From an uncultured bacterium (GTDB taxonomy: Bacteria; Actinomycetota; Coriobacteriia; Coriobacteriales; Atopobiaceae): 64,000 bases of DNA. The stretch is taken from the NCBI GenBank assembly GCA_905214865.1, contig CAJMNO010000008.1, positions 1 through 64,000 on the forward strand, written 5' to 3'. Made by a program: the position numbers and the translations under genes. The notes below the pieces were generated by a model. The model saw only the letters and a list, made by a program, of their open reading frames with translations. It was not told the DNA's origin and did not search any database. Positions 37,023 to 48,000 of the stretch are shown here, one piece after another; the first letter of the stretch is position 1; each line of letters starts with the position of its first letter.

Positions 37023-38435
37023 CTAGCGCGGGGATGCGACCGCGCGCGGCCCGTCCGCACTCACGTCAGTGCCCTCGAGGCGGGGCGGGCAAAACGCCGA
37101 ACCAACCGCAAGGCCAAGTGCCACCAGCGTGACGAGCTGGTCTCGATACGTGATGAACGTATGTATGTACGAGTGGTTGGCAGCCGCTAGGTACCAGAGG
37201 TAGGGATAGAGGGCGACCAAGAGGAGCAGGGGGAGAAACCACCACGACGCCCTAGGAGCCACCCCGTGGGCGGCGCGATGCGCCAGCCACGCAGCAGCCA
37301 CCGCGACGAGGACGGCGAAGGCAACCGCCATCCGTCGCGCGCCCAGGAAGCTCACGTTCTTGCTGATGGCCATCGCCCGCGTGATGTCTCCCGTCGTGGA
37401 GGTCTGCCCCGAGCGGTAGAGCGCGGTCCCAAGACCATCGGCGACGAAGTCGTGCCCCGTGACCAGCGTGGAGAGGACCCACTTCGTGACCATGAGCCCG
37501 CCATAACCCAGCCCCCAGCACACCGAGACCAGGAGTACGGCGCCAAGAGCCCGAGGCAGGTCTCGCCTGCTGACGGCGTCCCGCTCCAGATACAGCTGCA
37601 CCGCCAGGGGAACGCCCAGGGTGATGATCGGCGTGTCGAGGAAGTCCAGGTAGACCGTGACGGCGCCGATCACAAAGTAGAAGGTCGCCCAAAAGGGAAG
37701 GCACGCGCCCCCTCCGAGGAGGCCCCTCTCCCCCGCCCGTCTGGACAGCACGAAGACGGTCGCCCCCACGGCTATCAGAAAGGTGGGTGCAAACGACAGC
37801 GAGGCCATCGCCACGGGAACGTGAACCGCGAGGAAGGAGCAGACGTAGAGGACTGCCGCAACGACTCCCCCACGCCTTCCCAACCGCATCGCCGACCACG
37901 CGAGGAGGCCTACGAACGCCATGGCGAGGACCATCCTGACCTGCCGCAGGTCGAGGAAGGTGAGGAGGGGCTTGAGAAACGCAAGGTACCCGTGCCAGTA
38001 GCGACCGTATGCGATCCATCCCGCGCCGTCCACGCTACCCGTCTGCCATTGGAGCCCGTCGCGGAGCGCGACGATCTGGTTGTCTCCCCCGTCCGTCCCA
38101 TGCCACTGGAAGTTATAGGCAGCCGAGAGGACCGGGTTGCCTGCGTTGTGAGTCACTTGGTTGAGCATGACTGCCGTGGTGTAGTTGTCGACGGTCCAGC
38201 TCTCGCCACCAGCCCAGAGCCTGGGATACTGACCCTCCCGAGCCAGGGTGGACAGCGACGACCGCACGTTTTCCTCCACGGCGTTGACGGGAATCGCCGC
38301 CACTCCGACCGAGAGCAGGCTGAACGCCGCCGTGCAGGCGAGATACGCAAGGCACAGCCGCCATATGACCGCGAGGGCGCCCCTCTTGCGAGCGCCCTCG
38401 CGGTCACCACGCCTCATGTGCTTCGAACGTCCCAT
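37023..38435 (-). CDS. Large membrane protein of unknown function
   Basis: I do not recognise this protein (470 aa). It has a basic N-terminus, a membrane segment around residues 25-45, a roughly 110-residue polar loop that includes GGESWTVDNYTTAVMLNQ and should be extracytoplasmic, then about eight to ten membrane segments and a short polar tail. The layout and the segment NHSYIHTFITYRDQ near the end recall GT-C fold glycosyltransferases or related membrane enzymes, but this is only a resemblance. ATG 38435, with GGGGGTG nearby, is one of several possible starts. It stands alone between repeat array A2 and the HMA gene. Confidence 0.7.
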   Translation of the reverse strand: MGRSKHMRRGDREGARKRGALAVIWRLCLAYLACTAAFSLLSVGVAAIPVNAVEENVRSSLSTLAREGQYPRLWAGGESWTVDNYTTAVMLNQVTHNAGNPVLSAAYNFQWHGTDGGDNQIVALRDGLQWQTGSVDGAGWIAYGRYWHGYLAFLKPLLTFLDLRQVRMVLAMAFVGLLAWSAMRLGRRGGVVAAVLYVCSFLAVHVPVAMASLSFAPTFLIAVGATVFVLSRRAGERGLLGGGACLPFWATFYFVIGAVTVYLDFLDTPIITLGVPLAVQLYLERDAVSRRDLPRALGAVLLVSVCWGLGYGGLMVTKWVLSTLVTGHDFVADGLGTALYRSGQTSTTGDITRAMAISKNVSFLGARRMAVAFAVLVAVAAAWLAHRAAHGVAPRASWWFLPLLLLVALYPYLWYLAAANHSYIHTFITYRDQLVTLVALGLAVGSAFCPPRLEGTDVSADGPRAVASPR

Positions 38436-38543
38436 CGTCACCCCCAACGCCACGACTCGCCGTGGCGCCCCGATGCCTCCCTGCCTGCCGGCATCCTCCG
38501 CAGCGAGCGACTTGGGACGTTGCGCTACCTCACGTCCGGGCGG

Positions 38544-38927
38544 CTACTCGGCAACGCCGATGACGCGATAGCCCGCCTGTCCCACGACGTCGCGGTATGC
38601 GGCCTGGTCGATGGGTCCCTTGCTCAGCACGTGTGCGGTGCGCGTGCCCAGGTCGACCCTCGCCCAGGTGCCCTCGACCGAGTCTAGCGCATTGGTCACG
38701 TTGCGCACGCAGTTGTCGCAGTGCATGCCCGATATGGTGAGGTCGGCGTGGTAGGGATAGTGGCTCTCGTCCGTGTCCTCGATGGTGACGGGGCGGAAGC
38801 TCCTCCCCGTCTGCCGGGCGTCGCCGGAGCAGCAGTCCCGCTTGCCCGTCGCCGTTCCCACGATCCTCCTGACCCCAAACACGACAAGCACCGCGATGAT
38901 GGCGACGATGATCACGTTTGCCAGCAT
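38544..38927 (-). CDS. Membrane-anchored HMA-domain (copper-type) protein
   Basis: This protein of 127 aa has an N-terminal membrane segment (LANVIIVAIIAVLVVFGV), then DCCSG, and a C-terminal heavy-metal-associated domain with the metal motif GMHCDNC. The N-terminal part resembles FeoB-associated Cys-rich membrane proteins; the HMA domain is CopZ-like. The promoter carries a CsoR-type operator, so copper-induced expression is likely. It may bind Cu(I) at the membrane and pass it to a CopA exporter. GAGAGGAGAGG precedes the ATG. Confidence 0.82.
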   Translation of the reverse strand: MLANVIIVAIIAVLVVFGVRRIVGTATGKRDCCSGDARQTGRSFRPVTIEDTDESHYPYHADLTISGMHCDNCVRNVTNALDSVEGTWARVDLGTRTAHVLSKGPIDQAAYRDVVGQAGYRVIGVAE

Positions 38928-38960
38928 GGCCTCTCCTCTCGCCCTCTGTTATCCGGGGCT

Positions 38961-38992
38961 AACTATATACCCCATGGGGGTACTTTGCGAGA
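38961..38992 (-). promoter_or_regulatory. CsoR-like copper operator inside the promoter of the HMA gene
   Basis: TACCCCATGGGGGTA (38968-38982) is a near-perfect palindrome and closely matches known CsoR boxes (TACCC...GGGTA with a central GC-rich core). On the minus strand it overlaps a promoter with a weak -35 (TCGCAA), 17 bases and the -10 TATAGT. CsoR would repress here and be released by Cu(I). Confidence 0.7.
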
Positions 38993-39043
38993 GGAGAGGG
39001 ACCTAGCTCCAAACGGACGACACGTCCCGTCGGCCGCCAGCCC

Positions 39044-39619
39044 CTACCCCTCGAAGCCGGAGTCGTCGAGGAGTGGACCCGCGAGACCGTCCGCACTGGT
39101 GGTGGCCAACTCGTCGCAGAGCTCGTTGTACTGGTGACCGGCGTGCCCCTTGACCCACACGAAGGTGACCTCGTGCGCCCGCTTGGCCTGGAGGAGGCGC
39201 CTCCACAGGTCGGGGTTCTTGACCGGCTGCTTGCTGGCCGTCTTCCAGCCGCGCTTCTGCCAGCCCTCCACCCAGTGCTTGTTGAACGCGTTGACCACGT
39301 ACTGGGAGTCGGAGTGGAGCTCCACCTGGCAGGGCCGGCGCAGCGCCTCGAGCGCCGCGATGACCCCCATGAGCTCCATGCGGTTGTTGGTGGTCCTGCG
39401 ATAGCCCTGGCTCAGCTCCTTGGTGTGCGTGACGCCGTTGGGGTCGGTGTAGAGGAGCACCGCCCCGTAGCCGCCGGGGCCGGGGTTGCCGCGCGACGAG
39501 CCGTCGGTGTACGCCACGACCCGCATGCGGTCCGTCTCGCCCACCGGTGTCACGCCACCTGAGACCCGACCGTCGCGCTGGGCGGCGAGCATCTGCTCGT
39601 AGCTCATGCCCTCTGCCAC
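39044..39619 (-). CDS. rnhA: Ribonuclease HI
   Basis: RNase HI (191 aa) degrades RNA in RNA-DNA hybrids. The catalytic acids are seen in VVAYTDGSSRGNPGPGGYG, NNRMELMGVIAALEAL and LHSDSQYVVNAF, and the His loop in VKGHAGHQYNELCDELA. About 20 extra residues precede the core. The GTG at 39619 lies one base after the polA stop, with GGAGG nine bases upstream; ATG 39607 is the alternative. It is co-transcribed with polA. Confidence 0.93.
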   Translation of the reverse strand: MAEGMSYEQMLAAQRDGRVSGGVTPVGETDRMRVVAYTDGSSRGNPGPGGYGAVLLYTDPNGVTHTKELSQGYRRTTNNRMELMGVIAALEALRRPCQVELHSDSQYVVNAFNKHWVEGWQKRGWKTASKQPVKNPDLWRRLLQAKRAHEVTFVWVKGHAGHQYNELCDELATTSADGLAGPLLDDSGFEG

Positions 39620-39620
39620 G

Positions 39621-42332
39621 CTACTTCGCCTCCGCCCAGTTGGAGCCATACGACACCTCGGCGATGAGGGGCACCTTGAGCTGGGCGACGCCCTCCATGG
39701 CCTCCTTCGCCAGCTCCGAGACGGCCTCCACCTCGCCCTCTGGCACCTCGAAGTCCAGCTCGTCGTGGATCTGGAGCACGAGGCGGCTCCTGAGCCCCTC
39801 CTTGCGGAGCAGGGAGGGCACGCGGGTCATGGCGATCTTGATGATGTCCGCGGCGGTGCCCTGCATGGGGTGGTTCATGGCGGTGCGCTCGCCAAAGGAG
39901 CGGAGCTGGAAGTTGCGGCTGTTGATGTCCTTGATGTGGCGCTTGCGGCCGTACATGGTGGCGACCCAGCCGTGCTCGCGGGCAAACTCCACCTGCTGGT
40001 CCAGGAACGTGCGGACCCCGGGATAGACCTCGAAGTAGCGGTCAATCATCTGCTGTGCCTCGGCGCGGGGGATCTTGAGCGAGGTGGAGAGGCCAAACGC
40101 CTGCTGCCCGTACACGATGCCAAAGTTGACGGCCTTGGCCCTGCTCCTCATCTGCGGCGTGACCTGCTCCACGGGGACGTCGAACACGCGCGCGGCGGTG
40201 CTGGCGTGGAAGTCGGCCCCCTCGCGGAATGCCGCCACCAGGTGCTCGTCCCCGGAGAGGTGGGCGAGCAGCCTGAGCTCGATCTGGGAGTAGTCGCACG
40301 CCAGGAACACGCAGCCCTCGGGCACGGTGAACGCGGTTCTCACCCGATGGCCGAGCTGAGAGCGCGTGGGTATATTCTGCAGATTGGGGTCGGAGCTGGA
40401 GAGGCGCCCCGTCGCCGCAACGGTCTGGTTGAAGGTGGTGTGAATGCGCCCGTCTCCCCTGATGAGGCCCGGCAGCGCGTCGAGGTACGTGCTCTTGATC
40501 TTGGCGCGTTCGCGGTAGTCGAGCACCTCCCGCACGCGCTCGTCCCGTGCGGCCAGGCCGTCGAGCGTCTTGGCATTGGTGGAGTAGAAGCCCTTGCGGG
40601 TCTTCTTGAGCCCGGTGGTGGGGAGACCCCACACCTCGAACAGGACGTGGCTCAGCTGCTGTGGGGAGTCCAGGTTGAAGTCCTCCCCCGCCTCCTCGCG
40701 GATGTGGGCCACCATCTGGTCGATCTCGGCACCCAGCTCGCCCGACTGCTCGGCCAGGCGGGCACGGTCGGCGTGGAGCCCGGTACGCTCCATCTGCAGC
40801 AGCACGGGGAGAAGCTCCATCTCAACGTCCTCGAACAGGGCGAGGGACTTGCCGTCGGCCTCGAGCGCCTTATGGAGCGGCTCGCGGAGCAGGAGCGAGG
40901 CGACGGCGTCGATGGCGGCCTCGGGCAGCTCGTCGGTCGCCTCGGGCAGCGGCGCGTCCAGGTAGGTGGCGGCGAGCCCCCTGGCGGAGAAGTCGGAGCG
41001 GTCCGACTCCAGCAGGTAGTCGGCAACGCCCACGTCAAAGATGCGCCCCGCCTCCACCTCGTCGGCCCCCAGGGCGGCATCCTCGCTCGAGTCCATGGGG
41101 CACGCCACGTGCAGCAGCAGCTTGACGTCGGCCGAGACGATGCGTCCGTCACGGGCGAGAAGTGCCACCCCCTCCACCGCGTCGTCGCCCTCCAGGCGCA
41201 TGAGGCGGCTGCCGTCGTAGGCCGACACGACCTGCGGCGCGACGGCATCGAAGAGCGACTGCTGGCCCTTCTTCTCGCCCTCCGGCTGCACGCACGCGCC
41301 GACCCAGGACCCGGCCTCCACCGCCTCGCCGAGGGCCTTGCGCGCGTCGTCGCCCGTCAGCGGCTGGGGGATGCTCAGCGCGTCCTTGGCCACGGGCGCG
41401 GGCACGTCGCCCGGCTTGGCCCCCTCGAGCCTGAGCACCCGCGCGGTCATGCCGGTGAACCCCAGGGCGGAGAAGGCCTGGCTCACCTCGGCGGGGTCAA
41501 AGGTCGGGAACTTGGCGTCCTCGAGGCGCACGTCCAGCGGCGCGTCGGTGCGGATCGTGGCCACCTTGCGGCTGAGGAGGGCGTCGCCCACGTGGGCGCG
41601 GAGGTTCTCGCCCATCTTGCCCTTGACCTCGTCGGCATGCGCGATGACCTGGTCGAGGTTGCCGTACTGCACGATGAGCGCCGCGGCCTTCTTGGGGCCG
41701 ATGCCGGGGACGCCGGGGATGTTGTCGGAGCTGTCGCCCTTGAGGCCGTAGAAGTCGGGCACGAGGTCAGGCGTGATGCCGTGGTACAGGTCGTCCACGC
41801 TCTCGGGCGTCATGATCGCCACGTCGGAGGTGCCCTTCTTGGTGCTGACGACCTTGACGTTGTTCGTCGCCAGCTGGTACATGTCGCGGTCACCCGTGAC
41901 CAGGAGCATCTCGTACCCCGCCTGCTCGCCGCGGCGCGCGAGGGTCCCAAGGATGTCGTCGCCCTCCCAGCCCTCGAGCTCCACGACGGGCACGTCCATG
42001 GCGCGCAGCAGGTCCTTCACCATGGGGAACTGCTCGTGCAGCGACGGGTCCATGGGCGGGCGCTGGGCCTTGTACTGCGGGAGCATGTCCATGCGCACCT
42101 GTGGCTTGCCCTTGTCGAAGGCGCAGATCACGCCGTCGGGGTGGAAGGTCTCCACGAACTTGATGAACATGTTGAAGAAGCCGAAGAGCGCGTTGGTCGA
42201 CCTTCCGTCGGGCGCGGTCATGGGCTGGCGGATGGCATGGAACGCCCGGTGCATGAGGGAGTTGCCGTCGATCACGGCGATGACGCGCTTCTCCCCCGCG
42301 ACCTGTGCGGCTTCCTGGTTGGTCTGTGGCAT
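39621..42332 (-). CDS. polA: DNA polymerase I
   Basis: PolA (903 aa) acts in Okazaki-fragment processing and repair. The N-terminal 5' nuclease has IAVIDGNSLMHRAFHAI, VTGDRDMYQLA and GLKGDSSDNIPGVPGIGPK. The middle 3'-5' exonuclease-like domain (about 320-500) keeps little of the metal-binding motifs and is probably inactive. The C-terminal polymerase has motif A DYSQIELRLLAHLSGDE, motif B RSRAKAVNFGIVYG and motif C QIHDELDFEVP. It is divergent from glnA. Confidence 0.97.
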   Translation of the reverse strand: MPQTNQEAAQVAGEKRVIAVIDGNSLMHRAFHAIRQPMTAPDGRSTNALFGFFNMFIKFVETFHPDGVICAFDKGKPQVRMDMLPQYKAQRPPMDPSLHEQFPMVKDLLRAMDVPVVELEGWEGDDILGTLARRGEQAGYEMLLVTGDRDMYQLATNNVKVVSTKKGTSDVAIMTPESVDDLYHGITPDLVPDFYGLKGDSSDNIPGVPGIGPKKAAALIVQYGNLDQVIAHADEVKGKMGENLRAHVGDALLSRKVATIRTDAPLDVRLEDAKFPTFDPAEVSQAFSALGFTGMTARVLRLEGAKPGDVPAPVAKDALSIPQPLTGDDARKALGEAVEAGSWVGACVQPEGEKKGQQSLFDAVAPQVVSAYDGSRLMRLEGDDAVEGVALLARDGRIVSADVKLLLHVACPMDSSEDAALGADEVEAGRIFDVGVADYLLESDRSDFSARGLAATYLDAPLPEATDELPEAAIDAVASLLLREPLHKALEADGKSLALFEDVEMELLPVLLQMERTGLHADRARLAEQSGELGAEIDQMVAHIREEAGEDFNLDSPQQLSHVLFEVWGLPTTGLKKTRKGFYSTNAKTLDGLAARDERVREVLDYRERAKIKSTYLDALPGLIRGDGRIHTTFNQTVAATGRLSSSDPNLQNIPTRSQLGHRVRTAFTVPEGCVFLACDYSQIELRLLAHLSGDEHLVAAFREGADFHASTAARVFDVPVEQVTPQMRSRAKAVNFGIVYGQQAFGLSTSLKIPRAEAQQMIDRYFEVYPGVRTFLDQQVEFAREHGWVATMYGRKRHIKDINSRNFQLRSFGERTAMNHPMQGTAADIIKIAMTRVPSLLRKEGLRSRLVLQIHDELDFEVPEGEVEAVSELAKEAMEGVAQLKVPLIAEVSYGSNWAEAK

Positions 42333-42672
42333 GAGGCATGTCCCCTCTCACGTTGTCTGGCAACATTGTAACGGCGGGGTGGGACGGCCCGGACGGGGCG
42401 GCGGCAAGGCCACGGCTTCTGTGCAGCTGGCCGCCCGACCGCCCACGCAGGGACGCCATCTCGTCCGAGTTTGGCCCCCAAGAGCCTAAATACCTGTTTC
42501 TACCTGCAGCTTCACGAAGCGGCAGCGTGCGGTTCACACGCGCGTTCGAAACGATTTATCTACGGGTAACATTTCGAAATTAATATGACTTCCGTCTTAG
42601 GGCGGCACGGGGGCTGCAGCCGTGCCACAATCTGGGACGTCCTGGCAAGCAAGCAATCGGAAGCGAGGCTCC
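42333..42672. other. Divergent polA-glnA intergenic region
   Basis: Nothing protein-coding is supported here. The stretch 42490-42600 is AT-rich, with paired TTCGAA palindromes and a TAATAT (42581-42586) that may be the glnA -10. The promoter of polA must lie in the left part, but no clear -35/-10 pair stands out. Confidence 0.5.
42544..42586 (+). promoter_or_regulatory. Candidate nitrogen-control site upstream of glnA
   Basis: Two TTCGAA-centred palindromes (42544-42552 and 42571-42580) lie 27 bases apart, just before TAATAT. The second forms GTAAC-ATTTC-GAAAT, which resembles an actinobacterial GlnR box (GTnAC-n6-GAAAC) with one base less of spacing. No GlnR gene is in the window. Confidence 0.3.
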
Positions 42673-44763
<2,091 letters not shown>

Positions 44764-44788
44764 CGGGCACAGGCACCAGAGATGCCAG

Positions 44789-44831
44789 AGGGGAGAGGCG
44801 CTGCCCGGGTGGGTGGCGCCTCTCCCCTGTT
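44789..44831 (+). terminator. Terminator of glnA
   Basis: AGGGGAGAGGCGC (44789-44801) and GCGCCTCTCCCCT (44816-44828) are perfect 13-bp arms around a 14-nt loop, followed by GTTT. It lies 26 bases beyond the stop. Confidence 0.9.
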
Positions 44832-44850
44832 TCGTAGGGTCTTCCCCCTC

Positions 44851-44965
44851 CTCGTAAGGTTTGACGCGTTTACGATGCCCCTAAACGCGTCATTCTTTAC
44901 GAGACGCGAGATTCCGTAAGATTTGACGCGGTTAGGAGCGTGCTAACCGCGTCAATCCTTGCGAG
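44851..44965. repeat. Repeat family D: two consecutive large hairpins
   Basis: The first element (44851-44903) pairs CTCGTAAG...TGACGCGTTTA with TAAACGCGTCA...CTTTACGAG. The second (about 44914-44963) pairs CGTAAG...TTGACGCGGTTA with TAACCGCGTCAA...CTTGCG. The two share sequence, but T in the left arm has become G and the matching A in the right arm C, so pairing is kept. They lie between the convergent ends of glnA and the HdeD-like gene, after the glnA terminator. Confidence 0.8.
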
Positions 44966-44992
44966 ACATGGCTCAGGCCGAAACGGGAGGGG

Positions 44993-45526
44993 CTATCCCT
45001 TCCCGCCCGGCATCCGAATGCCCTCCATAATCTTGCCGATGCCCAGTGCGACGAGCACGATGCCCGTGATGGACATTGCGACGCTGGCCGAGCCAATGGG
45101 CGACAGCATGACCACCACGCCCAGGGCGATCACCAGCAGCGCGCCGATGCGGGAGCCCGTGGAGTTGCTCCCCGTGAGCCGTCCTGCGAGGTTGACCGCG
45201 GCAAGCGACTCAAAGCCCAGGACGATGACGTAGATGCCCAGAAGGATGAACAGCCACGCCACGAAGACGCCCGGCATGTTCACCATGAGGAAGCCGAACA
45301 GCAGGCCAAGGAGGCCCATGTAGAGGTCCGCCTGCATCAGGATCACGTTCCAGCTGGAGAGCGCACACGCAAGCGAGAAGCCCCCTCCCACGATCAGCGC
45401 CCACCCGATGATCTGCACGATCGCCACGGTGGAGCCGTTTGGGTTCATGAACAGGACGAGACCGAGGGCGATCGAGACGATCCCCGCGAAGATCGTCCCC
45501 GCCTTTGAGGTGGTCATGCGCTCCAT
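44993..45526 (-). CDS. HdeD/DUF308 family membrane protein
   Basis: This is a small integral membrane protein of 177 aa with about six short hydrophobic spans arranged as pairs (FAGIVSIALGLVLFMNP; IIGWALIVGGGFSLACAL; YMGLLGLLFGFLMVNMPG). This is typical of the HdeD/DUF308 family, linked to acid resistance in enteric bacteria but uncharacterised in actinobacteria. GGAGAAACC precedes the ATG at 45526. Monocistronic. Confidence 0.85.
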   Translation of the reverse strand: MERMTTSKAGTIFAGIVSIALGLVLFMNPNGSTVAIVQIIGWALIVGGGFSLACALSSWNVILMQADLYMGLLGLLFGFLMVNMPGVFVAWLFILLGIYVIVLGFESLAAVNLAGRLTGSNSTGSRIGALLVIALGVVVMLSPIGSASVAMSITGIVLVALGIGKIMEGIRMPGGKG

Positions 45527-45686
45527 GGTTTCTCCTCACTCCGATGCCTCGCGAACGCGGGGCCTACGCTTGTGATACCCATATTCTTGTATGAATCCGC
45601 CGCCAGCGGCAACCACGTCGCGCCATCCGACGGCTCACCCATCCCACCCCATCCACCGCAACCCGATCCTCGCCTAGGGAGGTACC

Positions 45687-47066
45687 ATGCCACGCCGCTC
45701 CGCCCAAGAGTCGCTCGACGTCACGTCGGGGGTCATCTGGAAGCAGCTCCTCACGCTGTTCGTCCCCGTGTTCCTGAGCTCCTTCTTCCAGCAGACCTAC
45801 TCGCTCGCCAACGCGTGGGTGGTCGGCCGCTTTGCGGGAAAGGACGCCCTCGCGGCCATGGAGGCCACGGTCACGCTCAACGACCTGGTCGTGAGCTTCT
45901 CCGTGGGCATGGGCGTGGGCTTTGGCGTGGTGGTGAGCCAGCACTTTGGCTCGCACGACGACGAGGGCGTGTCCCGTGCCGTGCGCACCGCCATGGGCAT
46001 CGCCATCATCGGCGGCATGGGCTGCTCCGTCCTGGGCGTGCTGCTGGTTGGCGGGGCGCTGCGCCTGATGGGCACGCCGGCCGAGATCTACGCCCAGTCC
46101 CTGCTGTACTCCCGCATCTACATGAGCGCCATGCTCTTCTCGATCGTGTTCAACACCGGGTCTGCGCTCCAGCGCGCCGTGGGAGACACGCGCACCCCCT
46201 CGCTCATCGTGGCGCTCAGCTGCGTGGTCAACATCTCGCTCGACCTGCTGCTGGTGGCTGGCCTGCACATGGGCGTCGAGGGCTGCGCCATCGCCACCTT
46301 TGCCACGCTGGTGCTGTCCTCCGCGGCGACGCTGCACGCCCTCGCCCGGGCGGAGGGCCCCTGGCGCATGCGGCTGCGCGAGGTCCGCATCGACTGGCGC
46401 ATGGCACGGGCGATGCTGCGCACCGGCGTCCCGCTGGGCGTGCAGGGGTCCGTGTACTCCGTGTCAAACATCGTCGCCCAGTCCGCCATCAACGGGCTTG
46501 GGACGGACGTCGTGGCGGGATGGGGCCTCTCCGGCAGGATCGACTCCGTGATCTGGATGGTCTCGGACGCCCTCGGCTCCTCGGTCACCACGTTCGCCGC
46601 CCAGAACTTTGGCGCCCGCAACTACGACCGCATGCGCCAGGGGGTCCGCACGTCCCTCTCGCTCGCCGTCGTGATCGTGGGTGGCGTGTCGGCGCTTCTC
46701 GTCGTGTTTGCCTATCCCATCTCGTACTTCTTCATGCGCGACATGGTGGTGGCGGGCATCTCGACCAGGGTGCTGCTCTTCATCGGGCCGTTCTACGTCT
46801 TCTACTCGTTCATGGACAACTTCGCCGCGACCATACGAGGGGCGGGCGAGAGCTTCATGCCCATGCTGCTGACGATCCTGGGTACCTGCGTGTTCAGGCT
46901 GGTGTGGCTCCTGGGCTTCGTGCCCTCGCACCACACGCTCAACATGATCATGCTGGGATACCCCGTGACGTGGATCCTCACCTGCGCCCTGTTCGTGGCG
47001 TACTACTTCCGCGGCGGGTGGCTCAGGCGGGCAGACAAGCGCACGCAGTCACGGCAGGCGGCATAG
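45687..47066 (+). CDS. MATE family efflux transporter
   Basis: This is a membrane transporter of 459 aa with about 12 spans in two homologous halves, matching the multidrug and toxic compound extrusion family of the MOP superfamily. Typical segments are LTLFVPVFLSSFFQQTYSLA, NTGSALQRAVGDTRTPS in the first half and IRGAGESFMPMLLTILGTC in the second. Substrates cannot be deduced. A clear GGGAGGT precedes ATG 45687. Confidence 0.9.
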   Translation: MPRRSAQESLDVTSGVIWKQLLTLFVPVFLSSFFQQTYSLANAWVVGRFAGKDALAAMEATVTLNDLVVSFSVGMGVGFGVVVSQHFGSHDDEGVSRAVRTAMGIAIIGGMGCSVLGVLLVGGALRLMGTPAEIYAQSLLYSRIYMSAMLFSIVFNTGSALQRAVGDTRTPSLIVALSCVVNISLDLLLVAGLHMGVEGCAIATFATLVLSSAATLHALARAEGPWRMRLREVRIDWRMARAMLRTGVPLGVQGSVYSVSNIVAQSAINGLGTDVVAGWGLSGRIDSVIWMVSDALGSSVTTFAAQNFGARNYDRMRQGVRTSLSLAVVIVGGVSALLVVFAYPISYFFMRDMVVAGISTRVLLFIGPFYVFYSFMDNFAATIRGAGESFMPMLLTILGTCVFRLVWLLGFVPSHHTLNMIMLGYPVTWILTCALFVAYYFRGGWLRRADKRTQSRQAA

Positions 47067-47233
47067 CGTCCCCACCCGGGCGTGACGAATCCCAGGACGT
47101 CATCCGCCGGAGCATCGTCGGACATTCGAATCCACCCACAACCACCGGCACGACCCGACGGCCATTAACATGCGATAGCTAGGCGAGAGGGGCCACCCCC
47201 ATCAGGCAGGACCCCGCCGCAGTGCGCGGAAGG

Positions 47234-47794
47234 CTAGCCCAGAAACGCCTTGATGCCGATGCAGACCAGCACGATGCCGCCCACGACCTCGGCGCGGTCT
47301 CCCAGCGCCTCGCCGAGCCTGCGTCCTATGGCGAGCGCCACGCAGCAGCAGAGCGCCGTCGTGACGCCGATCGTGGTCACGGCGAAGGGCAGGCTCACCA
47401 CCATGGCGCGCAGGGACACGCCCACGGCGAACGCGTCGATTGCCGTGGCGACCGACTGGAAGAGGAGCTTGGTGATGGTGAGGCTCCCCACCTCGCACGA
47501 GGCCTCCTCGGGGTGCCTGAGCGCGTGCACGCCCTCGCGGATCATGTTCCCGCCGATGAGACCCAGGATCACCAGTGTCACGAGCCCCGCGTACCGCTCG
47601 ATGAGCTCGGCGGCGACGCCACCCAAGAAGTAGCCCAGCACAGGCATGAACGCCTGGAAGAAGCCGAAGAAGAGCGGCATGAGGTAGAGCCTGCGACGGC
47701 GCTCGCAGGGGTAGGCGAAGCAGTTGGAGATGGTGACCGCAAACGCGTCGGCGGAGAGCGCGACACCCAGCAGGATGACCTCTACGACCGACAC
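47234..47794 (-). CDS. mntP: Manganese efflux pump MntP
   Basis: MntP (186 aa) is a six-span membrane protein built of two repeats, each with the metal-coordinating acidic motif: LSADAFAVTISNC in the first and TAIDAFAVGVSLRAM in the second. It exports Mn(II). The GTG at 47794, with GAGAGGGGA upstream, gives the normal family length; the longer open frame is not conserved. I looked for a yybP-ykoY manganese riboswitch upstream and did not find a convincing one. Confidence 0.92.
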   Translation of the reverse strand: MSVVEVILLGVALSADAFAVTISNCFAYPCERRRRLYLMPLFFGFFQAFMPVLGYFLGGVAAELIERYAGLVTLVILGLIGGNMIREGVHALRHPEEASCEVGSLTITKLLFQSVATAIDAFAVGVSLRAMVVSLPFAVTTIGVTTALCCCVALAIGRRLGEALGDRAEVVGGIVLVCIGIKAFLG

Positions 47795-48000
47795 CGTTGT
47801 CCCCTCTCCCCAGCGGCACCGGGACGCGACCGCCACGCCGCATGCGGCACCGCCACGCATGCATAAGTGCGTAATGCTAGGCAATGGTCGGCCAATCCGG
47901 CGCCTCGCGAGGAAAACCACGCGAAATTGGGATAACCTCTTCACTGTCACACGCGCAACGACGAAACGCCGGCCGCGACGCCGGCTCATTGGGAGCAGAC

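Noticed and set aside
47795..47885. yybP-ykoY manganese riboswitch upstream of mntP
   Set aside because: The leader is short, and I could not place the conserved core of that riboswitch. A covariance-model search would settle it.
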